Source: an uncultured Clostridia bacterium
GTDB taxonomy: Bacteria > Bacillota > Clostridia > TANB77 > CAG-508
Direction of reading: 5' to 3'
DNA: 61,038 bases
Assembly (NCBI GenBank): GCA_934177485.1
Contig: CAKPPF010000006.1
Span: 1 to 61,038 of the forward strand
Shown piece after piece: positions 43,171 through 52,351 of the stretch. The notes beneath the pieces were generated by a model. That model saw only the letters and a list, made by a program, of their open reading frames with translations, had not been told where the DNA came from and did not search any database. The position numbers and the translations under genes were made by a program. Each line of letters opens with the position of its first letter. The first letter of the stretch is position 1.

Positions 43171-43908
43171 ATGTATAAATTTTTTGTGGAAAGTAATCAA
43201 ATTAATAATAACAAAATATATATAAGTGGACAAGATGTCAACCATATAAAAAATGTGCTAAGAATGCGAATTGGAGATAAAATATGTGTATGTAATAAAG
43301 ATGATTCCAAAAATTATAATTGTATAATAAAGGAAATTGGGGCTAATATAACTTGTGATATATGTGCAAATATAGAAAACAATTCAGAAACAAATACTTA
43401 TATACATATTTTTCAAGGGCTACCAAAAGCAGATAAATTTGAATTTATAATAGAAAAATGTACTGAAATTGGAGTAAAAGAAATTACACCTGTTATAATG
43501 AAAAGAACGGTAGTAAAATTAGAAGAAAAAGACAAAAATAAAAAACTTGAAAGATGGCAAAAAATTGCAGAAGTAGCATCAAAACAATCAAAAAGAGATG
43601 TTATTTTAAAAGTAAATCGAATAGATAATTTTAAAAATATATTTAATTATATTCAAAATTATGATATAGTATTGTTGGCTAATGAAAATGAAAAAAATGT
43701 AACATTAAAGCAAATATTAAAAAAACAAAAAGAAAAAATAAATAAAATAGCAGTAATTATAGGACCAGAGGGCGGAATTGATGAGGAAGAAATTAATATT
43801 TGCAATAGTAATGGAGTAAATTCAATTACTCTAGGAAAAAGGATATTAAGAACAGAAACAGCTCCGATTGTAGTTTCTAGTAATATTTTATATGAGTTGG
43901 AGGAATAA
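43171..43908 (+). CDS. rsmE: 16S rRNA (uracil-1498-N3) methyltransferase
   Basis: A 245-residue SPOUT methyltransferase. N-terminal PUA-like part (1-70) contains the HIKNVLRMRIGDKI segment. The SAM-binding trefoil knot is seen in IGPEGGIDEEEI (about 194-205) and LGKRILRTETAP (about 221-232). No prmA precedes it here, unlike many Firmicutes. Its stop TAA touches the ATG of the next gene. Confidence 0.96.
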   Translation: MYKFFVESNQINNNKIYISGQDVNHIKNVLRMRIGDKICVCNKDDSKNYNCIIKEIGANITCDICANIENNSETNTYIHIFQGLPKADKFEFIIEKCTEIGVKEITPVIMKRTVVKLEEKDKNKKLERWQKIAEVASKQSKRDVILKVNRIDNFKNIFNYIQNYDIVLLANENEKNVTLKQILKKQKEKINKIAVIIGPEGGIDEEEINICNSNGVNSITLGKRILRTETAPIVVSSNILYELEE

Positions 43909-44439
43909 ATGAAGCAAGAATCCAAAAGAGAGCAAAAAAGAAATGAAAAACTAAGACAAGAAAATATAGAAAAGTTTGATGAAGAATATAAAAAAAGTAA
44001 AGTAATCCCAAAAGAATATAAGAAAAAAATAAAAAAAAGAGTGCTAAAAAATTCTAGTATCGCATTAATTGCTATTATATATTTAATTGTAATTAATTGG
44101 CTATCATTAAAACTTGAAACACAAGTATATATTACAATTATAAAAATATTATGCATATTAGGTACAATTACTTCAGTAGTATTTTTAGAATTAAGTTATA
44201 GAAAAGATAATGGATATATATTTATGCATGGAATAGAATTCTTGATATTAACAACGGTTACATTATTTAGCGAATATGCATATGTATTGTTTTATAAAAC
44301 ATATAATATAATTTTAGCTTGTATATTAATGGGAATAGTAGTATATTATATTATAAAAACTATAGTTACAATAAAATATATGAAACGTGATTATTACAAT
44401 AGTTTAAATGATATAAAAGAAATAGTTAAGAAGAAATAG
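43909..44439 (+). CDS. Membrane protein of unknown function
   Basis: A 176-residue protein with a highly charged N-terminus (1-47) and four hydrophobic segments (about 48-66, 73-91, 103-124, 128-150). It starts directly at the rsmE stop codon, so it is translationally coupled. No known family recognised. Confidence 0.7.
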   Translation: MKQESKREQKRNEKLRQENIEKFDEEYKKSKVIPKEYKKKIKKRVLKNSSIALIAIIYLIVINWLSLKLETQVYITIIKILCILGTITSVVFLELSYRKDNGYIFMHGIEFLILTTVTLFSEYAYVLFYKTYNIILACILMGIVVYYIIKTIVTIKYMKRDYYNSLNDIKEIVKKK

Positions 44440-44454
44440 AAAGGAATAACTAAA

Positions 44455-45327
44455 ATGATAAAAAGCATGACAGGATATGGGAGAGGTAAATACGAAAATG
44501 AAAACAGAGAATATACAGTAGAAATAAAATCTGTAAATAATAGGTATTCAGATATTTCAATAAAACTCCCAAGGAATATAAGCTATTTAGAAGAAAAAAT
44601 AAAAAAAGAGATTAGTAGTAAGGTATCAAGAGGAAAAATAGATGTTTTTATAACATTTTATAACAATAGCACTAAAGGTAAAAATATAAAATTTAATAAT
44701 GAATTAGTAAAAATGTATGTAAAAGAATTGAAACAATTAGCAGTAGAAAATAATATCAAAGATGAAATACAAATTACAGATATATCAAAATTTCCTGACG
44801 TACTTACAATAGAAAATACGGAAGATGAAGAATTAATTTGGAATGAACTTCAAATCCCGCTAAAAGAAGCTCTAAATAATTTTATAGAAATGAGAACAGT
44901 CGAAGGTCAAAAAATTCATGATGATTTATTAATGAGAATTAACGACATTCAAGAAAAAGTAAATACAATTTCTCAAAATTCTACTAGACTTATTAAAGAT
45001 TATATAGTAAAATTAGAAAATAGAATAAAAGAATTATTGAACACCGAAAACATTGATGAAAATCGACTTGCTATGGAAACAGTAATATATGCAGATAAAT
45101 GTTCAGTAGAAGAAGAAATAACTAGATTAAATAGTCATATATTTCAGTTTAAAAACTTAATAGAGGGAAATGTAGTTGGAAAAAAGATTGATTTTCTTAT
45201 ACAAGAGATGAATAGAGAAACAAATACTATTGGATCTAAGTCAAGTTCAACTGACATAACTAATATGGTTATTGAAATGAAAACACAAATTGAAGATATA
45301 CGAGAGCAAATACAAAATATAGAATAA
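44455..45327 (+). CDS. yicC: YicC family endoribonuclease
   Basis: A 290-residue protein starting MIKSMTGYGRGKYENENREY, the standard YicC N-terminus. The C-terminal domain has ETVIYADKCSVEEEITRLNSHI and DFLIQEMNRETNTIGSKSS. YicC-type proteins are endoribonucleases involved in small-RNA decay. It precedes rpoZ and gmk, a conserved neighbourhood. Confidence 0.95.
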   Translation: MIKSMTGYGRGKYENENREYTVEIKSVNNRYSDISIKLPRNISYLEEKIKKEISSKVSRGKIDVFITFYNNSTKGKNIKFNNELVKMYVKELKQLAVENNIKDEIQITDISKFPDVLTIENTEDEELIWNELQIPLKEALNNFIEMRTVEGQKIHDDLLMRINDIQEKVNTISQNSTRLIKDYIVKLENRIKELLNTENIDENRLAMETVIYADKCSVEEEITRLNSHIFQFKNLIEGNVVGKKIDFLIQEMNRETNTIGSKSSSTDITNMVIEMKTQIEDIREQIQNIE

Positions 45328-45346
45328 TTTATGGAGGTAAAAAATT

Positions 45347-45535
45347 ATGATGGTAAAACCAAGTGTACAAGAATTATTAAAGAAAGTTGAGAACAGATAT
45401 ATTTTAGTAATTGTAACATCAAAAAGAGCAAGACAATTGGCTGCAGGGGATATATGTATGACAAAAGTAAAAGCAAGATCAACTGTAACATTAGCTGCAA
45501 ACGAAATTGCGGAAGGAAAGGTAAAACCATGTTAG
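45347..45535 (+). CDS. rpoZ: RNA polymerase omega subunit
   Basis: A short protein (62 residues) with PSVQELLKKVENRYILVIVTSKRARQL and an AANEIAEGKV tail; this is the omega fold. The Ala-rich helix KRARQLAAG is the polymerase contact. It overlaps gmk by seven bases (ATG at 45529 inside the last codons). Order yicC-rpoZ-gmk differs from the common yicC-remA-gmk-rpoZ. Confidence 0.92.
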   Translation: MMVKPSVQELLKKVENRYILVIVTSKRARQLAAGDICMTKVKARSTVTLAANEIAEGKVKPC

Positions 45536-46095
45536 TAATATTATCAGGAGTATCAGGCGCAGGAAAAGATACAATAAAAAAAGAATTAATAAAAAGAGAT
45601 AAAAATATAGTAACAATTCCATCTTACACAGATAGGCCAATGAGACCAGAAGAAGTTGAAGGAGGAACATATCATTTTATTTCAACAGAAGAGTTTGAAA
45701 ATATGATAAAAAATGATGAATTATATGAATATAATGTACATCATGAACATTATTATGGAACTTCCAAAAAGATATTTAATGACAAAATAAAAGAAGGAAA
45801 AATAATTGTAAAAGATATAGATGTAAATGGAACAGAAAAACTAATTGATATATTACGAAAAGACATGAAAGTAGTTACAATATTTTTAAGAGTTCCAAAG
45901 GATGAGTTAGAAAGAAGACTAAAAAATAGAATAGACAAACCATCCCTAAAAGAAATCAGATTGCGTTTAAATAGATTTGATTATGAGGAATCTAAAATTG
46001 GATTATATGACTACGTAATAAAGAATGATAACTTGGAGAAAACAGTCCAAATAATTCAAACTATAATAAAAAATGAATATGAATTAAATAAATAA
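45529..46095 (+). CDS. gmk: Guanylate kinase
   Basis: From ATG 45529 it has 188 residues (start with GGAAGGAAAGG upstream). P-loop SGVSGAGKDT (about 6-15), GMP-binding TDRPMRPEEVEGGTYHFIS (about 34-52) and HHEHYYGTSK (about 72-81). Produces GDP from GMP. The P-loop ends in KDT where KST/KGT is more common. Confidence 0.97.
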   Translation: MLVILSGVSGAGKDTIKKELIKRDKNIVTIPSYTDRPMRPEEVEGGTYHFISTEEFENMIKNDELYEYNVHHEHYYGTSKKIFNDKIKEGKIIVKDIDVNGTEKLIDILRKDMKVVTIFLRVPKDELERRLKNRIDKPSLKEIRLRLNRFDYEESKIGLYDYVIKNDNLEKTVQIIQTIIKNEYELNK

Positions 46096-46102
46096 CAATA
46101 AT

Positions 46103-46137
46103 AAACAAAGAACTTCATGTGGGGTACTTTGTTTTTT
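46103..46137 (+). terminator. gmk operon terminator
   Basis: AACAAAGAAC/GTACTTTGTT with one mismatch and a T run; it is followed immediately by another palindrome. Confidence 0.65.
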
Positions 46138-46205
46138 ATGTAATATGAAAGCATTCTTTCATATTACATAAAAAGCTACAATTGTTAGCAATTTGAGACT
46201 TTCTT
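46136..46205 (+). promoter_or_regulatory. Palindrome-promoter cassette, copy 3, before mgtA
   Basis: TTATGTAATATGAAAG (46136-46151) is perfectly inverted at 46156-46171 around CATT. Then GCTACAAT (-10, 46177-46182) and TGTTAGCAATTTGAGACTTTC, matching the TTGAGA-TTTC segment after the promoter at 26063. Confidence 0.55.
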
Positions 46206-46208
46206 AAT

Positions 46209-46256
46209 ATGTATGGGCATGAGAAGTAAGCGAACAAGACTTACCAATACATGCAA
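46209..46256 (+). promoter_or_regulatory. Leader hairpin of the P-type ATPase gene
   Basis: ATGTAT (about 46208-46213) pairs with ATACAT near 46251-46256 and GTAAG (46227-46231) with CTTAC (46240-46244), enclosing CGAACAAGA. The composite hairpin lies about 30 bases before the start codon. It does not look like an M-box. Confidence 0.35.
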
Positions 46257-46282
46257 TATTTTAAATAATTTAGGAGATAAAA

Positions 46283-48910
46283 ATGACAAATGATAAAAAA
46301 GATGATGTTGATTTTAAATCTATGTATGGAGAAGCTACAATATTAAAAACTGCAGATATTATTAATGAGAAAAAAATAAACTTAGAAAAGGGATTATCAA
46401 CAAAACAGGTTAAAGAAAAAATTGAAAAAAACGGTTACAACATTATAAGTAAAAGTAAAGAAAAAAGGTGGTATAATTACTTTTTTGAAAGTTTATTTAG
46501 TAAATTTAACTTAATTTTATTAGGCATAGTAGTAGTTCTGTTCTATACAGATGTAATACTTGCAGAAAAACCAAGCTATGCAAATATTATAGTTATTGTA
46601 GTATTAGTGCTAACTAGTACATTTTTAGAGTTCTTCGAGGAGTTTAAATCTAATAAAGCGGCGGCCAAACTAAAGGAAATGGTTGCTACTAAAAGTACAG
46701 TTATAAGAAATGGCAAAAAGATTAAAATATTAAATAAAGATATTGTAATTGGAGACATAGTTATTTTGTCTGCGGGAGATATGATACCAGCAGATTTGAG
46801 AGTTTTAGAAGCAAAAGATCTATATATTGGACAATCTTCTTTAACAGGTGAATCTGATTCTGTTAGGAAACTTGCAGAGAGTGAATTAAAATCAATAGAT
46901 GATATAGAATTTATAACAGATATAGATACAATATGCTTTATGGGAACTAATGTAATAAGCGGCTCAGCAAAAACAGTTGTTATAAAAACTGCTGACGATA
47001 CTTATTTTGGCAAAGTTTCACATACATTAACTACTGGAAAACCTAAAACAGCATTTGAAAAAGGAATAGAAAACATAAGTAAATTATTAATGAAGTTTAT
47101 GCTTATAATGGTACCAATTACATTTTTACTTAATGTTTGGAAACATAATACACTTACTGCATTTACATTTTCTGTATCAGTTGCGATTACGATTACTCCA
47201 TTACTATTACCTGTAATTCTTTCATCTAGCCTTGCTAAAGGTGCAGTAAATATGTCTAAGAAGAAAACTATAGTAAAAAGACTTGAAAGTATACAGGGAT
47301 TTGGTGGCATGAATATTTTATGTACTGATAAAACTGGAACTTTAACAGAAGATAGAATAGTATTAGAAAAATATTTAAATGTTAATGGAGAAGAAGATTA
47401 CAGCGTTTTAAAACAAGCATACCTTAATGCATATTTTCAAACTGGCCTAAAGGGAAGTATAGATGAAGCAATAATAAAAAGAGCTAATGAAAATGGACTT
47501 GCTAAAGAAATAGATGGAGAATTCAAAATAATTGATGAAATACCATTTGATTTTACTAGAAGAAGATTATCTGTTATAGTAACTAATGGTACTAAAAAAG
47601 AATTAATTACAAAAGGAGCAGTTGAAGAAATTCTAAGTATTAGTTCTTTTGTTGAATATAAAGGTCAAGTATCTGGAATTAACAATGAAATAAAAACTAA
47701 CATAAGAAAAATTGCTAAAGAAATGAATAAGCAAGGCTTAAGAGTTGTTGCTGTTTGCAAAAAATATGATATAGAAAATATAAAAAATTTTAAAGTATCA
47801 GATGAAAATAAAATGATACTAACAGGATTTATAGGATTTTTAGATCCGCCTAAAAAAAGTGCTAAAGAAGCAATAGAAAAATTAAATAAAGCAGGTATTA
47901 GAGTAATTGTTTTAACAGGAGATAACAGTGATGTTACAAAATGCGTATGCGATAAAGTTAATATTAGTACTTCACAAATTCTTGTAGGAAATCAAATTGA
48001 TAAAATGTCAGATATGGCGTTAAAAAGAGTCATAAAAAGAGTTAATGTATTTGCAAAATTGTCTCCAATACAAAAGGCAAGAATTATAAGAATTTTAAAA
48101 GAAACTGGAAATACAGTAGGATATATGGGAGATGGCATTAATGATAGCCCATCATTAATTAATTCAGATATTGGAATTTCGGTAGATACAGCTGTGGATA
48201 TTGCAAAAGAAACAGCAGATATTATATTGCTTGAAAAAGATTTAAATGTTTTATTAGATGGTGTAAAAGAAGGAAGAAAAACATATGCTAATTTAATAAA
48301 ATATATAAAATTAGCAACAAGTTTCAATTTTGGAGAAGTAATATCTGTTATAATTGCAAGTGTTATTTTGCCTTTCTTACCAGAAACACCAATTCAGCTA
48401 TTAGTAGAAGGCTTAATATACGACCTAGGACAATTGACACTTCCATTTGATAATGTGGATGAAGAACATTTAGATAAACCAAAAAATTGGAATACTAACA
48501 GCCTAAAAAGATTTATGCTTATTATGGGACCATTAAGCACACTATTTGACATGATTGTATTTGCAGTAATGTGGTTTGAGTTTAATATGAGAGGAAACAG
48601 TATAGCATTATTCCAAACAATATGGTTTACTTATAGTATAATTTCTAATTTAGTTGGAATGCATATAATTAGAACAAATAAGAAACCTATAATACAAAGC
48701 CATGCATCAAAAGCTGTATATGCATCTTCAATTTCTATAAGTATATTTGCAATACTTATTCCATACACAATTTTAGGAAGAGCTATAGGACTTGTTCCAA
48801 TAGGATTTAAATATATATTAGTGTTCATGCTAGCAATACCAGCGCTATATTGTATTGTTGCTCAGTTCGTAAAGAAAAGGTATATAAAAAAATATGGAGA
48901 ATGGTTATAA
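46283..48910 (+). CDS. mgtA: MgtA-like magnesium-translocating P-type ATPase
   Basis: An 875-residue P-type ATPase. TGES actuator loop (LTGESDSVRKL, about 192-202), membrane motif ITITPLLLPVILSSSLAKGA (about 295-314), phosphorylation site DKTGTLTED (about 349-357), GFIGFLDPPK, GDNSDVTK and hinge MGDGINDSPSL (about 614-624). The C-terminal region (FDNVDEEHLDKPKNWN, MHIIRTNKKPIIQS, final KKYGEWL) follows MgtA and not SERCA-type pumps. It imports Mg2+ when scarce; substrate is inferred from similarity. Confidence 0.9.
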   Translation: MTNDKKDDVDFKSMYGEATILKTADIINEKKINLEKGLSTKQVKEKIEKNGYNIISKSKEKRWYNYFFESLFSKFNLILLGIVVVLFYTDVILAEKPSYANIIVIVVLVLTSTFLEFFEEFKSNKAAAKLKEMVATKSTVIRNGKKIKILNKDIVIGDIVILSAGDMIPADLRVLEAKDLYIGQSSLTGESDSVRKLAESELKSIDDIEFITDIDTICFMGTNVISGSAKTVVIKTADDTYFGKVSHTLTTGKPKTAFEKGIENISKLLMKFMLIMVPITFLLNVWKHNTLTAFTFSVSVAITITPLLLPVILSSSLAKGAVNMSKKKTIVKRLESIQGFGGMNILCTDKTGTLTEDRIVLEKYLNVNGEEDYSVLKQAYLNAYFQTGLKGSIDEAIIKRANENGLAKEIDGEFKIIDEIPFDFTRRRLSVIVTNGTKKELITKGAVEEILSISSFVEYKGQVSGINNEIKTNIRKIAKEMNKQGLRVVAVCKKYDIENIKNFKVSDENKMILTGFIGFLDPPKKSAKEAIEKLNKAGIRVIVLTGDNSDVTKCVCDKVNISTSQILVGNQIDKMSDMALKRVIKRVNVFAKLSPIQKARIIRILKETGNTVGYMGDGINDSPSLINSDIGISVDTAVDIAKETADIILLEKDLNVLLDGVKEGRKTYANLIKYIKLATSFNFGEVISVIIASVILPFLPETPIQLLVEGLIYDLGQLTLPFDNVDEEHLDKPKNWNTNSLKRFMLIMGPLSTLFDMIVFAVMWFEFNMRGNSIALFQTIWFTYSIISNLVGMHIIRTNKKPIIQSHASKAVYASSISISIFAILIPYTILGRAIGLVPIGFKYILVFMLAIPALYCIVAQFVKKRYIKKYGEWL

Positions 48911-48920
48911 TTATTAAGAA

Positions 48921-48945
48921 AAAAGCGATTTTATCGCTTTTTTTC
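48921..48945 (+). terminator. mgtA terminator
   Basis: AAAAGCGAT/ATCGCTTTT with a short loop, followed by Ts; A-rich on the 5' side. Confidence 0.75.
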
Positions 48946-48974
48946 TTGCATTATTCCTGCATTAAATATATAAT
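48946..48974 (+). promoter_or_regulatory. Promoter of ruvB and probably the glycosylation genes
   Basis: TTGCAT (48946-48951), 17 bases, TATAAT (48969-48974). No further clear terminator is found before about 60110. Confidence 0.65.
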
Positions 48975-48991
48975 TACAATGGTGATTTTTT

Positions 48992-49996
48992 GTGGAAGAA
49001 AATAAGATTATAAGTCCTGAATTAGAAGACTTTGAAGAAGAAAGATTAGAAAAGTCATTAAGACCTAAAACATTAGATGAATATATTGGACAAGATAAAG
49101 TAAAAGAAAATATGAAAGTGTATATCGAGGCTGCTAAAAAAAGAGAAGAACCTTTAGACCATGTGTTACTATATGGCCCTCCAGGACTTGGAAAAACTAC
49201 GCTTTCTAACATAATATCAAATGAAATGAATTCAAATATAAAAATAACATCAGGACCAGCAATAGAAAAACCAGGGGACCTAGCTGCGCTACTTACAAAT
49301 CTTAATGAATATGATGTTTTATTTATAGATGAAATACATAGATTAAATAAAAGTGTAGAAGAAATATTATATCCAGCACTTGAAGACTATACACTAGACA
49401 TTATTATAGGAAAAGGTCCAAGTGCTAGGTCTATAAGGCTAGATTTACCTAAATTTACACTTATTGGAGCAACAACAAAAGTTGGCTCATTAACAACTCC
49501 ACTTCGTGATAGGTTTGGAATAATACAAAGACTTGAATTATATAAACCAGAAGACTTAAAAACAATTGTTAAAAGATCTAGTAAAATACTAGAAATAAAT
49601 ATAGATGACGATGCTGCATTCGAAATTGCAAGACGTTCAAGAGGAACACCAAGAATTGCAAATAGAATTTTAAAGAGAGTAAGAGACTATGCAGCAGTAT
49701 TAGGTGATGGAAACATAAACTTAAAACTTGCTAAAGTTGCTCTTAACAAACTTGAAATAGACGAACTAGGATTAGACGAAATAGACAGAAAAGTATTAGA
49801 AACAATAATATTAAAATATGCTGGAGGACCCGTTGGGCTAGAAACATTAGCAGCAACAATTGGCGAAGAAGTAGAAACAATAGAAGATGTATATGAACCA
49901 TTTTTAATGCAATTAGGATTTATATCCAGAACACCAAGAGGAAGAATTGCATTAGAACCAGCTTATAAACATATAGGCGTAGAATTTAATAAATAG
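48992..49996 (+). CDS. ruvB: Holliday junction branch migration helicase RuvB
   Basis: A 334-residue AAA+ protein starting at GTG 48992 (GGTGA at 48981). Walker A GPPGLGKTT (about 56-64), Walker B FIDEIHRLNK (about 107-116), sensor IGATTKVGSLTTPLRDRFG (about 152-170) with the arginine finger in LRDRF, and winged helix C-terminus (ISRTPRGRIALEPAYKHIG). RuvA is not adjacent. The next gene starts 14 bases after its stop. Confidence 0.97.
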   Translation: MEENKIISPELEDFEEERLEKSLRPKTLDEYIGQDKVKENMKVYIEAAKKREEPLDHVLLYGPPGLGKTTLSNIISNEMNSNIKITSGPAIEKPGDLAALLTNLNEYDVLFIDEIHRLNKSVEEILYPALEDYTLDIIIGKGPSARSIRLDLPKFTLIGATTKVGSLTTPLRDRFGIIQRLELYKPEDLKTIVKRSSKILEINIDDDAAFEIARRSRGTPRIANRILKRVRDYAAVLGDGNINLKLAKVALNKLEIDELGLDEIDRKVLETIILKYAGGPVGLETLAATIGEEVETIEDVYEPFLMQLGFISRTPRGRIALEPAYKHIGVEFNK

Positions 49997-50010
49997 TGGA
50001 GGAATAGGAT

Positions 50011-51546
50011 ATGCATAATGTCTATAATGAATATAAAAAAGCAATAAATTATTTTTTAACTAATAAGAAATATGTAATTTCAATTATATTAATTACAATA
50101 TTATCTTATGGATTCTATATAACGAAGTTAACTGTTGGAGTAGATGACTTATGCCAAGATAGATACATTACTGGAACATATTTGCTGTCTCAGGGAAGAT
50201 GGGGTAATGTTTTAGCAGCTAATTTATTAAATATTAAGACTTTTGTTCCTTTTTGGACTGAATTTATTACAGTAGTATTGTTAGTGATTAATACAATATT
50301 ATTATGTGCTTTTTTAAAAAAAGAAATAGGAGAAAAAATAAATAAGGATATTTATTATATTTTGTTTTCTGGAATATTAATATCATATCCATTAACAAGT
50401 AATATATTTTTATACAATTTTGCTAATATAATTACTGAAATTTCAAATATTGCAATGACGGTATTGGTTTTTGCTTTATATGAAAATATTTTTAATAAAA
50501 TAAATAACTGTAAAACGATAATAATTATTATTATATTACTTCCGTTTGTTATTTCAATGTATGAAGCAAGTTGCCAGTTATATTTATTGTTGACTTTTGC
50601 TTTGGCATTTATTATGGCATTAAAAAACGAAAATACGCAAAAAATTTGCAAGTTTATAATATGTTCTGTTTTGTTATTAATAGCAGGTATTATTTTTAAT
50701 GAATTTATAATTTGCATAATAAAACAATTTTTAAGTAATACGGGAAATTTAACGCCTGACTATTCTTCTAGACGTATAGGAATTATAAATTTTAAAAATA
50801 CTAATTTGCTCAAAGTAATAAAAATTAACATAATAGATGTTTTACTAGGAAAAATGAAATCTATAAATTATATTAGTATGTTCTTTATTATTTCTATAAT
50901 TTCATTAATTATATCTATAGTTAAATCAATAAAAGAAAAGAATGCAAAATATATTATTTTAAATGTCTTTATAATACTAGTGAATTTTTCAATGATGGCG
51001 ATACAACTTAGAATATTGTATAGAACTTGTACTTCGTGGGCTATTGCAATAGCTTTTATGTCGTTATATATATTATGTTATTCTAGTAAGAAAAATTATA
51101 TAAATACTATTCTTATTTCTATTTTTTGTATGATGGTTTTATACAATTCCAAAACATTAACATCTGAATTTTATAATGATTATATAAGATACGAAAGAGA
51201 AAAAAACATTGCATTTGATATTGCAAACACAATAATAAGAACATGTGATAATCCTAAAAAACCTATAGTATATGTACTTATAAATAATGGTGATATACAA
51301 GGAAATTCAATTAATGTCGATAATGGATGGTCTGTTATTAATTGGGGAACAAATGCCTTTGGAGAATATGGTACTGAAACTACGAAATTCATAAATTCTT
51401 TTGGATATAATTTAACAACCGCAACTAACGATGAGGTTGAAGCAGGAATAGAGGAATACAAAAAAATATCTGAGAAACATAAAAAAGATTTTTTGATTGA
51501 ACTGGATGATTGCATTATAGTAAAACTAGTTTATGAACAAAGATAA
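50011..51546 (+). CDS. GtrII-type membrane glycosyltransferase
   Basis: A 511-residue protein with about ten hydrophobic segments through residue 395 and an exposed C-terminal domain. The first extracellular loop contains LTVGVDDLCQDRY (about 39-51) and QGRWGNVL, characteristic of the GtrII family, which transfers a sugar from undecaprenyl phosphate to a cell-surface polymer. The Asp pair in the first loop is the likely catalytic site. GtrA and GtrB homologues are encoded downstream, completing the three-part system. Confidence 0.85.
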   Translation: MHNVYNEYKKAINYFLTNKKYVISIILITILSYGFYITKLTVGVDDLCQDRYITGTYLLSQGRWGNVLAANLLNIKTFVPFWTEFITVVLLVINTILLCAFLKKEIGEKINKDIYYILFSGILISYPLTSNIFLYNFANIITEISNIAMTVLVFALYENIFNKINNCKTIIIIIILLPFVISMYEASCQLYLLLTFALAFIMALKNENTQKICKFIICSVLLLIAGIIFNEFIICIIKQFLSNTGNLTPDYSSRRIGIINFKNTNLLKVIKINIIDVLLGKMKSINYISMFFIISIISLIISIVKSIKEKNAKYIILNVFIILVNFSMMAIQLRILYRTCTSWAIAIAFMSLYILCYSSKKNYINTILISIFCMMVLYNSKTLTSEFYNDYIRYEREKNIAFDIANTIIRTCDNPKKPIVYVLINNGDIQGNSINVDNGWSVINWGTNAFGEYGTETTKFINSFGYNLTTATNDEVEAGIEEYKKISEKHKKDFLIELDDCIIVKLVYEQR

Positions 51547-51571
51547 TAATATAAATTAGGAGGAAAATTAT

Positions 51572-52351
51572 ATGAAAGTTGTAATTTTAGCAGGTGGGTT
51601 TGGTACCAGAATATCTGAAGAAAGCCATTTAAAACCAAAACCTATGGTAGAAATAGGAGAAAAACCAATTTTGTGGCATATTATGAAGGAATATTCAAAA
51701 TATGGATTTAATGAATTTATTATTTGCTTAGGATATAAAGCCTATGCTATAAAAGAGTTTTTTGCAGATTATTATTTACATACATCAGACGTAACTTTTG
51801 ATATAGCAAATAATGAGATGATTGTACATAATAATTATGCAGAACCTTGGAAAGTAACTCTAGTTGATACAGGGCTAAATACCATGACAGGTGGAAGAAT
51901 AAAAAGAATACAAAAATATATTGGAAATGAAACTTTTATGCTTACATATGGAGATGGAGTTAGTGATGTAGATATAAAAAAACTAGCTGAGTTTCATAAA
52001 GCACATGGAAAAATTGCAACGATGACAGCTGTAAATGCAGGACAAAAATTTGGTGTCTTACAAATGAATGAAAAAGACAATATTGTGTCCTTTAGAGAAA
52101 AAAATATAAATGATGGTTCATGGATTAATGGAGGATATATGGTATTAGAACCTAAAGTATTTGATTATATAGAAAATGGAGATAGTACTATATTTGAAAA
52201 AGAACCATTGGAAAAACTTGCAAAAGATGGTGAATTAAAAGCATTTAGACACACAGGTTTTTGGAAATGCATGGATACATTAAGAGACAAAAAACAATTA
52301 GAAGAATTATGGGAGTCTGGAAATGCTCCTTGGAAGGTTTGGAACAATTAA
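51572..52351 (+). CDS. rfbF: Glucose-1-phosphate cytidylyltransferase
   Basis: A 259-residue nucleotidyltransferase making CDP-glucose from CTP and glucose-1-phosphate. The start motif is MKVVILAGGFGTRISEESHLKPKPMVEIGEKPILWHIM and later FKCMDTLRDKKQLEELW-type C-terminus (FWKCMDTLRDKKQ). GDGVSDVD (about 130-137) holds the metal-binding Asp. It is the entry step to CDP-dideoxyhexoses. Confidence 0.96.
   Translation: MKVVILAGGFGTRISEESHLKPKPMVEIGEKPILWHIMKEYSKYGFNEFIICLGYKAYAIKEFFADYYLHTSDVTFDIANNEMIVHNNYAEPWKVTLVDTGLNTMTGGRIKRIQKYIGNETFMLTYGDGVSDVDIKKLAEFHKAHGKIATMTAVNAGQKFGVLQMNEKDNIVSFREKNINDGSWINGGYMVLEPKVFDYIENGDSTIFEKEPLEKLAKDGELKAFRHTGFWKCMDTLRDKKQLEELWESGNAPWKVWNN

Noticed and set aside
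46209..46256. M-box riboswitch before mgtA
   Set aside because: The region is too short and lacks the conserved M-box helices.
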